The notes under the pieces: generated by a model | The model's database searches: none | Told to the model about the DNA's origin: nothing | What the model saw: the letters and a program-made list of their open reading frames with translations, nothing else | Part shown: in pieces, positions 7,188 to 16,883 of the stretch | Layout of the letters: each line of letters begins with the position of its first letter | How positions within the stretch are numbered: position 1 is the stretch's first letter | Assembly (NCBI GenBank): GCA_016790695.1 | Contig: JAEUOS010000137.1 | Coordinates: 1 to 35,302, forward strand | Source: Burkholderiales bacterium | GTDB lineage: Bacteria > Pseudomonadota > Gammaproteobacteria > Burkholderiales > JAEUOS01 | Length of the DNA: 35,302 nucleotides | Direction of reading: 5' to 3' | Program-made: the position numbers and the translations under genes

Positions 7188-8081
7188 CTAGAGCGCGCCC
7201 GCTTCGGCGAGCGCCTCGGCAAGCGCGGCCTCGTGCGCGGCCGACAGCGGCACCATCGGCAGGCGCAGCGCGCCGCCGATGCGGCCCATGCGCGCCAGCG
7301 CCCACTTGACCGGAATCGGATTGGGCTCGACGAACAGGCGCTGGTGCAGCGGCAGGAGGCGGGTGTTGATCTCGCGCGCGCCGGCGACGTCGCCGCGGCG
7401 CGCGGCGGCGATCATCTGGTGCATCAGCCGGGGCGCCACGTTGGCGGTCACGGAAATGGTGCCGTGCCCGCCCAGCAGCGTGAACGCGAGCGCGGTGCCG
7501 TCGCAGCCGGAGAGCATGCAGAAGTCGCTGCGTCCGGCGCGCGCGAGTTCGCGCACCAGCGCCGAGCCGCGCTCGATGTTGTCGGTCGCGTCCTTCAGGC
7601 CGACGATGCCGGGCACCTGCGCCAGGCGCAGCACGGTGTCGTTGCTCATGTCGGCAACGGTGCGGCCGGGCACGTTGTACATGATCATCGGCAGGTCGCA
7701 GGCCTCGGCCTGGGCGCGGAAGTGGCGATACAGCCCCTCCTGTGTCGGCTTGTTGTAGTACGGCACGACCGACAGGCAGGCATCGGCACGCACCGACTTC
7801 GCATAGCGCATCAGGTCGATCGCCTCGGCGGTCGAGTTGGCGCCGGTGCCGGCGATCACCGGCACGCGTCCGCCCGCCTGCTCGACGGCGGTGCGGATGA
7901 GCAGGCGGTGCTCGTCGTGATCGACGGTCGGCGACTCGCCGGTGGTGCCGACGATGACGATGCCGTCGGTGCCCTCGGCGACATGCCAGTCGATCAGGCG
8001 CTTGAGCCCCGGCAGGTCGAGCGAGCCGTCGTCGTTCATCGGCGTGACGATTGCCACGATGCTGCCGGAAAACTTCACCAT
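7188..8081 (-). CDS. dapA: 4-hydroxy-tetrahydrodipicolinate synthase
   Basis: A 297-residue TIM-barrel lyase that condenses pyruvate with aspartate semialdehyde, the first committed step to diaminopimelate and lysine. The Schiff-base lysine is Lys163 (V-G-L-K-D-A-T). The catalytic triad Tyr135 (MYNVPGR), Thr46-Thr47 (GTTGES) and Tyr109 ([10 protein letters not shown]), and the substrate-binding Arg140, are all present, each two positions on from the E. coli enzyme. The ATG at 8081 has AGAGG upstream; a longer reading upstream is not DapA-like. It is the first gene of the dapA-bamC-MBL operon. Confidence 0.96.
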   Translation of the reverse strand: MVKFSGSIVAIVTPMNDDGSLDLPGLKRLIDWHVAEGTDGIVIVGTTGESPTVDHDEHRLLIRTAVEQAGGRVPVIAGTGANSTAEAIDLMRYAKSVRADACLSVVPYYNKPTQEGLYRHFRAQAEACDLPMIMYNVPGRTVADMSNDTVLRLAQVPGIVGLKDATDNIERGSALVRELARAGRSDFCMLSGCDGTALAFTLLGGHGTISVTANVAPRLMHQMIAAARRGDVAGAREINTRLLPLHQRLFVEPNPIPVKWALARMGRIGGALRLPMVPLSAAHEAALAEALAEAGAL

Positions 8082-8196
8082 CGAATGCCTCTGTGCGGAT
8101 GCGTTTGCGCGACCTGCCATTTTACCCCAGGGCCACGCTTCGCCCCACGGCTGCGCGCCCCGTCCCCGCCCCGCGCGGCGCCGCCTGCGCGGCCCG

Positions 8197-8775
8197 TCAA
8201 CGTGCGGGCGGCAGCGGCCCCGGGAGCGCGGCGCCAGCCGCGCGCCGCGCGCACAGGCGCTGCACCACGGCCGCGCGCGGTGCCGACACGGTGCCGTGTT
8301 CGTAGGCCACGACCTGCAGGGCCGCCGCCTGCGCAACCGCCAGCAATTCGCCCGGCTGCAGCAGGAATGCGGGATTGGACGGCTTGCCGAAGCTTTCGTT
8401 CCCGACGGCGAACGTTTCGTAGATCAGGATCCCGTCGTCGGCGAGGCTCGCGGTGATCATCGCCATCAGCGGCCGCCAGAGGTAGTTGGTGACGATCACG
8501 GCGTCGAAGCGGCGCCCGGCCAGCGGCCAGGGCGCGTTCTCGAGATCCGCCGCCACCGCCTCGACACCGTCGATCGCGGACAGGGCCGCGAGCGCCGCCG
8601 GGTCGCGATCGACCGCCACCACCTTCAGCCCGGCGGCGGCGAGCGGCCGCGCATGGCGTCCCGCGCCGGCGGCCAGATCGAGCACCGTGCCGGGGGGCCG
8701 CAACAGGGCCGCAAAGCGGCGCACCCAGGGCGACGGCGTCGCCGCCGCGTGACTCTCGGGCGGACCCGGCGGCAT
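8197..8775 (-). CDS. Class I SAM-dependent methyltransferase
   Basis: A 192-residue protein with the Rossmann-like methyltransferase core. Motif [12 protein letters not shown] lies near residues 30-42, followed by V-A-V-D-R-D (acidic residue binding the SAM ribose), A-D-L-E-N-A-P-W-P and [10 protein letters not shown]. The arrangement resembles small TehB/UbiE-like methyltransferases. The substrate cannot be read from the sequence. Its ATG follows the stop of the DUF924 gene by two bases, so the two are translated from one transcript. Confidence 0.85.
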   Translation of the reverse strand: MPPGPPESHAAATPSPWVRRFAALLRPPGTVLDLAAGAGRHARPLAAAGLKVVAVDRDPAALAALSAIDGVEAVAADLENAPWPLAGRRFDAVIVTNYLWRPLMAMITASLADDGILIYETFAVGNESFGKPSNPAFLLQPGELLAVAQAAALQVVAYEHGTVSAPRAAVVQRLCARRAAGAALPGPLPPAR

Positions 8776-8777
8776 CG

Positions 8778-9356
8778 CTAGAAACCGCTCCCGGGCTCGC
8801 GCAGATACGCCTCCTCTTCCGGCGTCGACACGCGTCCGAGCGCGGCATTGCGGTGCGGAAAGCGCCCGAATCGCTGAATCACCACCTGATGGCGCACTGC
8901 CCACTCCGGCAGGTCGGCGAACCGGGCGTCCGCCGCCAGCGCGCGCATCAGCGCGACCGCGCGCTCCTGGTCGGCAGGATCCTCGCTGTGCTCGAACGGA
9001 AGGTAGACGAACAGGCGCATCGCCGGCATCACGACCGCATCCCACCCGCGCGCGATCATGTCGCGCGCTGTCGCGAGCGCGAGCGCGTCGCATGCGAACG
9101 CGCGCGCATCGCCGCGGTGCAGGTTGCGCGAGAACTGGTCCCAGACGATGATTGCCGCCACGGTCGATTCCGGGGCGGCATCCCAGCCGGCGAGCGCGCC
9201 GGCATGCGCCGCCGCATGCAGGTCGGCGAACCGCTCGCGGATCGCGGCGTCGAAGCGCGGGTCCTTGCGGAACCACTCGGCGCGCGGCGCGCCATAGCCC
9301 GGGGCGTCGGCGGGGCCGAACCAGAAGTCGAGCACGTCCTGCGCTTGCGGCGGCAT
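8778..9356 (-). CDS. DUF924 family protein
   Basis: A 192-residue protein with the DUF924 signature: D-F-W-F-G at the start, W-F-R-K-D-P-R-F-D, then the conserved D-Q-F-S-R-N, and later Y-L-P-F-E-H-S-E-D and A-L-G-R in the last quarter. The family adopts an all-helical, TPR-like fold and has no well-established biochemical role. Length is normal. It is paired with the methyltransferase gene downstream and diverges from the SDR gene. Identification secure; function unknown. Confidence 0.9.
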   Translation of the reverse strand: MPPQAQDVLDFWFGPADAPGYGAPRAEWFRKDPRFDAAIRERFADLHAAAHAGALAGWDAAPESTVAAIIVWDQFSRNLHRGDARAFACDALALATARDMIARGWDAVVMPAMRLFVYLPFEHSEDPADQERAVALMRALAADARFADLPEWAVRHQVVIQRFGRFPHRNAALGRVSTPEEEAYLREPGSGF

Positions 9357-9432
9357 GTCCAGGGTCGGGGCAGAGAGGGAGTCGGGTGGGGTATCCTATC
9401 CGATCTGCCACTCGTCCGGAGTTCATGCCGCC

Positions 9433-10200
9433 ATGCCGTCCCCACTGTTCGATCTCAGCGGCAAGACCGCGCTCGTCACCGGCTCGACCAAGGGCATCGG
9501 CAAGGCGATCGCCCGACAGCTCGCGCTGGCGGGCGCACGCGTGGTGATCTCCAGCCGCAAGGCCGACGCCTGCGAGGCGGTCAAGCGCGAGTTCGACGCC
9601 GAGGGTCTGACCGCGGTCGCGATCCCCTGCAACGTGGCGCGCAAGGCCGAGCTCGACAACCTCGTCGCGCGGACCATGGAAGCCTACGGCCGGATCGACA
9701 TCCTGGTCTGCAATGCCGCGACCAATCCGGCCTTCGGGCCCACCGCGTCGGTGCCGGAGGAAGGCTTCGACAAGATCATGGGCACCAACGTCAAGAGCGT
9801 CTGGCAGCTGTGCAACATGGTCATCCCGCAGATGGCCGCGCGCGGCGACGGCGCGGTGATCATCGTCTCCTCGATCGCCGCGCTGCGCGGCAACGGCGTG
9901 ATCGGGCTCTACGGCGTCTCGAAGGCCGCCGACGCCGCGCTGGCGCGCAACCTCGCCGTCGAATGGGGCCCGAAGAACATCCGCGTCAACGCGATCCTGC
10001 CGGGCCTGGTGCGCACGGATTTCGCGCGCGCCCTCTGGGAGGACGACAAGAACCGCAGCGCGCGCGAGGCGGCCACGCCGCTGCGCCGGCTCGGCGAGCC
10101 CGATGACATCGCCGGCATCGCCGTGATGCTCGCCGGGCCGGCGGGCGCCTTCATCACCGGCCAGGCCATCGTCGCCGACGGCGGCGTCACCATCGGCTGA
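9433..10200 (+). CDS. SDR family oxidoreductase
   Basis: A 255-residue classical short-chain dehydrogenase/reductase. The coenzyme motif T-G-S-T-K-G-I-G is at residues 16-23, N-A-A at 94-96, and the catalytic residues are Asn119, Ser146/147, Tyr160 and Lys164 (Y-G-V-S-K). S-R-K after the second strand suggests NADP(H) preference. The C-terminal G-Q-A-I-V-A-D-G-G is also typical. The family reduces or oxidises alcohols and ketones; the substrate is unknown. The ATG has a GGAG 13-14 bases upstream, which is rather far. The diguanylate cyclase gene follows after 17 bases, perhaps as an operon. Confidence 0.9.
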   Translation: MPSPLFDLSGKTALVTGSTKGIGKAIARQLALAGARVVISSRKADACEAVKREFDAEGLTAVAIPCNVARKAELDNLVARTMEAYGRIDILVCNAATNPAFGPTASVPEEGFDKIMGTNVKSVWQLCNMVIPQMAARGDGAVIIVSSIAALRGNGVIGLYGVSKAADAALARNLAVEWGPKNIRVNAILPGLVRTDFARALWEDDKNRSAREAATPLRRLGEPDDIAGIAVMLAGPAGAFITGQAIVADGGVTIG

Positions 10201-10217
10201 TCCGGGCCGCCGCGCCG

Positions 10218-11876
<1,659 letters not shown>

Positions 11877-11906
11877 GCGGCCGGCGGGACGCAGGACCTG
11901 CAGCGC

Positions 11907-14900
11907 CTAGCGCGCCGACAGGCCCAGCGGCAGCGCCACCAGCGCGCCGCGCGCCTCGCCCGCCTGCACCGCGGGCAGCGCGATGCGCGCCGCGTCGATG
12001 CCGGCCTCGCGCAGCGCGCGCGCAATGGCCGCGGCGCGCGCGCCGGCCAGCTGCGCCAGCGCGTCGGCCGCCACCGGCTGGCCGGCCGCCAGGCGCTCGG
12101 CGATCGCGGCGTAGAAGGCGCGCGGGTCGGCGACGCTCGGCTCGCCCTGCGCCGCATTGAGCGCGCGTCGCCACAGCGGCACCGGCGCCCGGCGCTCGCC
12201 GGCCTGCGACGGCAGGGCGCCGCGATCGGCGGCCGCGCGCAATTCCTCCAGGGCCGGCGCGCCGTGGCGCGCGATGAACGTCTCGCGCATCGCCGCGCGC
12301 TGCCTTGCATCGCCCGGATCGAGCGGTCCCGGCAATTCGCCCTCGGCCAGGCGCACACCGGCGCGCCGCAGAATCTCGGCGCGCATCGCGACGTCGCGCA
12401 GCACCGGCAGGTCGAGGGTCGCGTTGTGCACGCCCGGCACCGCGAGCCTGAGACCGGCCTTCTTCGCCAGCACCTGGGTGATGTTTCCGATCTTTTCGCG
12501 CTCGGGCGGCGACAGCGTCGCGCTGCCGGCGTCGAAGTCGATCGACTCGAGCTTCTCGCCGGCGCCGCCGAACAGCGCGCCCAGCGCGCGGAACGGCGCC
12601 GTGACGATGCGCGTGACGACGTTGACGATCGCCTTCCAGATGATCGCCCCGTAGCTGAACTCGGGATCGTCGAGGCTGCCGGAAACCGGCAGCCCCAGGT
12701 CGATGCGCCCGTCGCTGTCCTTGAGGATCGCGATCGCCAGCTCGAGCGGCAGCTTCAGCGCGTCCGGGCTGTCGACGCGCTCGCCCAGGGTCAGGCGCTC
12801 GATCACCACCTTGTTGTCGCCCTCGAGCCGGCTGGCACGCACCTTGTACTGCAGGTCCAGCGAAATCCGTCCTTCGGCGATGCGGTAGCCCGCGAACTTC
12901 ATCGCATAGGGCGTGGCGGTGGTCATGTCGACATTGCGAAACACCAGGCCGAGGTCGGTGTTGCGGCGCGGGAAGAAGGGGTTGAGCTCGCCCCGAATGC
13001 GCGCCTGGCCGAATTCGTCGACGCGGCCGTCGAGTTCGAGCCGCGTGCGCGACGACGGGTTGGTCGACAGTCCGGTGACGACGCCGCCGAGTTCGTGAAT
13101 CTTGGCGCCGAACTGCGGCCTGAGGCTCAGGTCTTCGAAATCGAGCTTGGCGTTGGCGATGCGCAGGCGCCGCACCAGCACCGGGAACGGCTCGGACGTC
13201 GGCGCATCGGAGGCGCCAGCCGCACTGGCCGAAGGCGCGGGGGGGACGGTCGGCGGCGCGGGGACGCCCGCCGACGGCGCTGGTGCGGCGGCCGGTGGCA
13301 CGGACGCGGCTGCGGGCGGCACGGGAGCAGCCGCCTGCGGCACGGGAGCAGCCGCCTGCGGCACGGGAGCAGCCGCCTGCGGCGGCGGGCGCACCAGCAG
13401 GCGCTGGGCGTTGAGGCTGCGGTCAGCCGCGATCAGCAACTGGGCCTGCGGTGCCTCCAGGCGCAATTCCGGCACCTCCAGGCCATCCGGCCCGAAGCTC
13501 AGCGTGAGGCCGTCGGCCCGCGCGCTCTTCATCGCCGCGAACTGCTTGCCGCCGGCTTCGTTGAGCAGGAGGTCGTCGAGTGCGGCATTGCCGGCGAAGC
13601 GCACGGCCGCGCCCTTGCCGCCGATGCTGAGCCTGCCGGCCGCGCCGGCGGTGCCGCTGGCGAGCGTCAGATGCACGACCTTCGCCAGCATGGGCTGCGC
13701 GATCGCCAGCGCCAGCCGTTCCAGATTGACCTCGGCCTCGATGCTGCCGGCGGCCGGCAGCGCCCGCCCCCTGGCACGCACCTGCCCGCCCTCGACCAGC
13801 GTCAGGCCGGCCTCGAAGCCGAGCGGCGCCGCGGGGTCCGCGCTGACACCGGTCAGGCGCGCGAAGCCGTCGCGCGCACGCACGCGCAACCCGCTGGCCG
13901 CATCGCTGACATCGGCGGCAAGCCCGCTCAGTTCCACCGCCTTGATCTGCGCCTTCAACGGTGACGGTGCCGCCCGCGGTGTCCCGGCAGCGGGTGCCGC
14001 GGGCGCCGGGCGCGCGCTGCCCGCGGCGCCGGCGCGCGGCAGGAGGTCCGCAAGGTCAATCCGGCCGGCGGCGTCGCGCGCGAGCTTCAGTTCCACCCCC
14101 CGGATCCACGCGCGCGCCGCGGCCAGGTCCGGCACGCCCGGATCGAGGCTGGCACCAGCGATCCCGATTTCGCCGACCTTGACCGGCCGTTCCGTGCCGG
14201 TGCCGGCGGCGATCTCGCGCAACTGCATCTGGGCGTCGGTGACCTGAACGCGCATGGTGCCGCGGTCCGCTGCCGCGGCGAGGCCGAAGCTTGCGCCGAG
14301 GCGACCCACCGTCAGGTCCAGCGGCCGCATCGCGGTCGCGTCGCTGTAGGCGAGGGCGAGGTTGTCGAGCACGACCTGCCTGAGGGCGACCTTCCAGGGC
14401 AGCGCGGCGCCGGCACCGCCCGGTGTCGCGCGGGTCTCCGGCGGGCGCGCCGGCAGGCCCGACAGCAGATCGATCTGCCCGCCCGCGTCGCGGCGCGCGG
14501 CGATCCGGCCATTGGCCACGCGCAATACATCGACCGTCACCTCGCCGCTGCCAACGCTGCCGGCGATGCCGGTGGCGCTGAGCTCGGCGACCTTGCCGGC
14601 CTCCCTGCCCCCGCCGGCGCGCACCGACACCTCCGCCGCGCGCACGGCCGACACCGTGAACGCGCGGGTGCCCAGGCTGGCGCGCACGCCCTCGACACCC
14701 AGGCGCGGTATCGCGACTGCCGGAGCGGCATCGTCCCCGAGGCGCAGGACCAGGCCGGCGAGCGCCATGCCGGCCGCGCTCGCCTCCTGGCGCATCGAGT
14801 GCGCATCGATGGCGTCGATGGCAAGGCTCGGCAGCGTCAGGCGCGGCGCGCCGGGCGGACCGAGACGCGCCTCGACGTCGGTCAGGCGCACCGACGCCTT

Positions 14901-15767
14901 GGCCAGCTCGGCACTGAACCTGCCGTCCGCATAGGCGAAGCGATAAGGCAGGACCGCCGCCAGCAGGCCCCGGGCGACCTCGACGTCGGCGTACGGCCGG
15001 GCATAGACCGCCGGTTCCGCAAGGGAGATGGCCTCCAGCGTCAGCTCGCCCGCGCCGGAGATCGGCGCCAGCCGCACCTGGCCTTTCCAGCGCAGCGTGC
15101 CGCCGCGCGCCGTGCGCGCGGTGACGGTATGGGCACCGTCGTGATCCGGCAGGCTCGCAAGGTCGCGAACGGCAACGTCGATCGGCGCCAGGCGCGCCTC
15201 GTAGCGCGCCCGCCGGTCGCTGAAGGTCACGCTGCCGGCCCCGAGTTCGAGGCTTTCGATGTCGAACCGCGGCAGCGGCCGCGGTTCCTGCGGCGCCGCG
15301 GTGTCGAACCGGGCCAGGAAGTCGGCCAGATTCAGGCGTCCGTCCGGCGCGATGACCAGGTTCGCCTGCGGTTCCTGCAGCCGGATCTTCGCGAAGCGCC
15401 AGGCGCGCGCCGTCAGTGACGACCATTGCATCTCGACTTCCAGGCCGCGCAGACCGAGGAGAGGGGTGCCGTCGGGCCCGGCGAGCGCGATGTCGCGGGC
15501 GTCCAGGACCAGCCTGAACGGATTGAAGCGCACCTCGCCCACGCGCAGGCTGTGCGCGGTGTGCTGCGCCAGCCAGGGCGGCAGCTTCGCGGCGACGAGC
15601 CAGGGCAGGAGCGCGAAGCCGGCACCCGCATACAGCGCCACGAGCAGCGCGGCGAGGCCGGCACCCAGCCACAGGCGCCGCGGCCAGCGACGCCCTCGCG
15701 CCGCCACGGCCGTCGGCGCTTGCGCTGCCGCAGTCGGCGGCGTTGGATTGACGGCAGGTTCGGTCAT
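11907..15767 (-). CDS. DUF748/AsmA-like envelope protein
   Basis: A very large (1286 residues) inner-membrane-anchored periplasmic protein. Residues 32-55 form the only obvious membrane helix, preceded by R-G-R-R-W-P-R-R. The body consists of repeated beta-rich AsmA-like segments with recurring F-D-I-E-S-L-E-L and R-L-R-I-A-N-A-K-L-D-F-E-D phrases typical of DUF748. Near residue 1075, I-D-F-D-A-G-S-A-T-L-S-P-P-E resembles an OmpA-C-like peptidoglycan-associated end. Ala/Pro-rich linkers occur near residues 590 and 785-845, the latter containing a tandem repeat. AsmA-like proteins are implicated in moving phospholipid between membranes; that role here is inferred. The gene converges with the diguanylate cyclase. 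Confidence 0.85.
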   Translation of the reverse strand: MTEPAVNPTPPTAAAQAPTAVAARGRRWPRRLWLGAGLAALLVALYAGAGFALLPWLVAAKLPPWLAQHTAHSLRVGEVRFNPFRLVLDARDIALAGPDGTPLLGLRGLEVEMQWSSLTARAWRFAKIRLQEPQANLVIAPDGRLNLADFLARFDTAAPQEPRPLPRFDIESLELGAGSVTFSDRRARYEARLAPIDVAVRDLASLPDHDGAHTVTARTARGGTLRWKGQVRLAPISGAGELTLEAISLAEPAVYARPYADVEVARGLLAAVLPYRFAYADGRFSAELAKASVRLTDVEARLGPPGAPRLTLPSLAIDAIDAHSMRQEASAAGMALAGLVLRLGDDAAPAVAIPRLGVEGVRASLGTRAFTVSAVRAAEVSVRAGGGREAGKVAELSATGIAGSVGSGEVTVDVLRVANGRIAARRDAGGQIDLLSGLPARPPETRATPGGAGAALPWKVALRQVVLDNLALAYSDATAMRPLDLTVGRLGASFGLAAAADRGTMRVQVTDAQMQLREIAAGTGTERPVKVGEIGIAGASLDPGVPDLAAARAWIRGVELKLARDAAGRIDLADLLPRAGAAGSARPAPAAPAAGTPRAAPSPLKAQIKAVELSGLAADVSDAASGLRVRARDGFARLTGVSADPAAPLGFEAGLTLVEGGQVRARGRALPAAGSIEAEVNLERLALAIAQPMLAKVVHLTLASGTAGAAGRLSIGGKGAAVRFAGNAALDDLLLNEAGGKQFAAMKSARADGLTLSFGPDGLEVPELRLEAPQAQLLIAADRSLNAQRLLVRPPPQAAAPVPQAAAPVPQAAAPVPPAAASVPPAAAPAPSAGVPAPPTVPPAPSASAAGASDAPTSEPFPVLVRRLRIANAKLDFEDLSLRPQFGAKIHELGGVVTGLSTNPSSRTRLELDGRVDEFGQARIRGELNPFFPRRNTDLGLVFRNVDMTTATPYAMKFAGYRIAEGRISLDLQYKVRASRLEGDNKVVIERLTLGERVDSPDALKLPLELAIAILKDSDGRIDLGLPVSGSLDDPEFSYGAIIWKAIVNVVTRIVTAPFRALGALFGGAGEKLESIDFDAGSATLSPPEREKIGNITQVLAKKAGLRLAVPGVHNATLDLPVLRDVAMRAEILRRAGVRLAEGELPGPLDPGDARQRAAMRETFIARHGAPALEELRAAADRGALPSQAGERRAPVPLWRRALNAAQGEPSVADPRAFYAAIAERLAAGQPVAADALAQLAGARAAAIARALREAGIDAARIALPAVQAGEARGALVALPLGLSAR
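13321..13383 (-). repeat. 21-bp tandem repeat, three perfect copies
   Basis: The unit ACGGGAGCAGCCGCCTGCGGC occurs three times without change, with a degenerate copy just before it (13300-13320). On the coding strand each unit adds seven residues, P-Q-A-A-A-P-V in rotation, to the linker of the DUF748 protein at about residues 796-816. The repeat length is a multiple of three, so copy-number change keeps the frame. Confidence 0.9.
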
Positions 15768-15856
15768 GCCAGGAAAGGTTGTCGTCGGCCGCGCCGATCG
15801 AATCGGCGCGCCGGCCGTGCCCGGCGGATTGTGCCTGAACCCGGCGGCCGCCCGGG

Positions 15857-16000
15857 TCAGGCGCCGCCGGCGGCGAGGAGCATGACGACCAGTCCGGCGG
15901 CCACCGCGGTGCCAAGTCCGGCGACGACGGCGAGCGCGACGGCCTGCGCCAGATCGCGCAGGAGACGGGCGCGGGGAGCGGGATGGCGGAGTGTGGTCAT
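15857..16000 (-). CDS. Small single-helix membrane protein, hypothetical
   Basis: A 47-residue reading frame beginning MTTLRHPAPRARLL, then one strongly hydrophobic Ala/Val/Gly/Leu segment (about residues 17-44) ending in A-G-G-A. The basic N-terminus and single helix would suit a small inner-membrane protein with its N-terminus inside. It lies upstream of the DUF748 gene on the same strand and ends 90 bases before that gene's start. There is no clear ribosome binding site. In such GC-rich DNA short open frames arise by chance, so this is tentative. Confidence 0.35.
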   Translation of the reverse strand: MTTLRHPAPRARLLRDLAQAVALAVVAGLGTAVAAGLVVMLLAAGGA

Positions 16001-16193
16001 GGGCGGCAGGATCGCGGTTGGGATCGCGTCATTGCACCCGCAGGCGCTGGCCGCCGCGTGCGGGCATTCGGGCGTCGCGGTGCGCAATCCTGGCAGGATT
16101 CTGACCGTGCGCCCGGCGCAGCGCCCGATCCGGCATCATCTGCTATCTTGGGCCGCACCGCTCCACCGCCGCCCGCCGCCCGAGGAATCCCGC

Positions 16194-16883
16194 ATGGCCA
16201 AACGCATCGCGCTCGTCGAGGACGACGCTGCCATCCGCGCCAACTATGCCGAGGCGATCAAGCGCCATGGCTACGACATCGTCAGCTACGCCAGCCGACC
16301 CGAGGCATCCGCGGCGTTCCGCGTGCGCCTGCCCGAGCTGGCCATCATCGACATCGGGCTGGGCGCCGAGCCCGACGGCGGCTTCACGCTGTGCCGCGAG
16401 CTGCGCGCGGCCTCGGCGACCCTGCCGATCATCTTCCTCACCGCGCGCGACTCCGACTTCGACATCGTCTCGGGATTGCGCCTGGGTGCCGACGATTACC
16501 TGACCAAGGACATCTCGCTCCCGCACCTGCTGGCGCGCATCGCCGCCCTGTTCCGGCGCGCCGACCTCGCGCGCGAGCCGCAGGCTGCCGAGGAGACCAT
16601 CGACCGCGGCAATCTCACCCTCGACATGAAGCGCTTCCTCGCACGCTGGCGCGGGCGCGAGGTCGACCTGACACTCACCGAGTTCTGGATGGTCCACGCG
16701 ATGGCCAAGTTCCCCGGACACGTCAAGAACCGCGACCAGCTCATGGGCGACGCCAAGATCGTCGTCGACGACGGCACCATCACCTCGCACATCAAGCGCA
16801 TCCGCCGCAAGTTCGCCGCGGTCGACCCGGGCTTCGACGCCATCGACACGGTGTATGGCATGGGTTATCGCTGGCGGGAATAG
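16194..16883 (+). CDS. OmpR-family response regulator, dedicated-sortase-system type
   Basis: A 229-residue regulator: receiver domain (about 1-120) with phosphoacceptor Asp53 in I-I-D-I-G-L-G, acidic pair Glu9-Asp10, Thr83 and Lys105, then a winged-helix DNA-binding domain (about 130-228) ending in Y-G-M-G-Y-R-W. Phrases such as A-I-I-D-I-G-L-G, L-R-L-G-A-D-D-Y-L-T-K-D-I-S-L-P-H-L-L and K-R-I-R-R-K-F match what I recall of the response regulator of proteobacterial dedicated sortase systems. GAGG lies 7 bases before the ATG. It is followed directly by its kinase, with the reading frames overlapping or abutting. No sortase gene is in the window, so the partner system lies elsewhere or is absent. 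Confidence 0.88.
   Translation: MAKRIALVEDDAAIRANYAEAIKRHGYDIVSYASRPEASAAFRVRLPELAIIDIGLGAEPDGGFTLCRELRAASATLPIIFLTARDSDFDIVSGLRLGADDYLTKDISLPHLLARIAALFRRADLAREPQAAEETIDRGNLTLDMKRFLARWRGREVDLTLTEFWMVHAMAKFPGHVKNRDQLMGDAKIVVDDGTITSHIKRIRRKFAAVDPGFDAIDTVYGMGYRWRE

Noticed and set aside
13300..13383. Possible CRISPR-like repeat array
   Set aside because: Repeats are contiguous without spacers and stay in frame within a coding linker.
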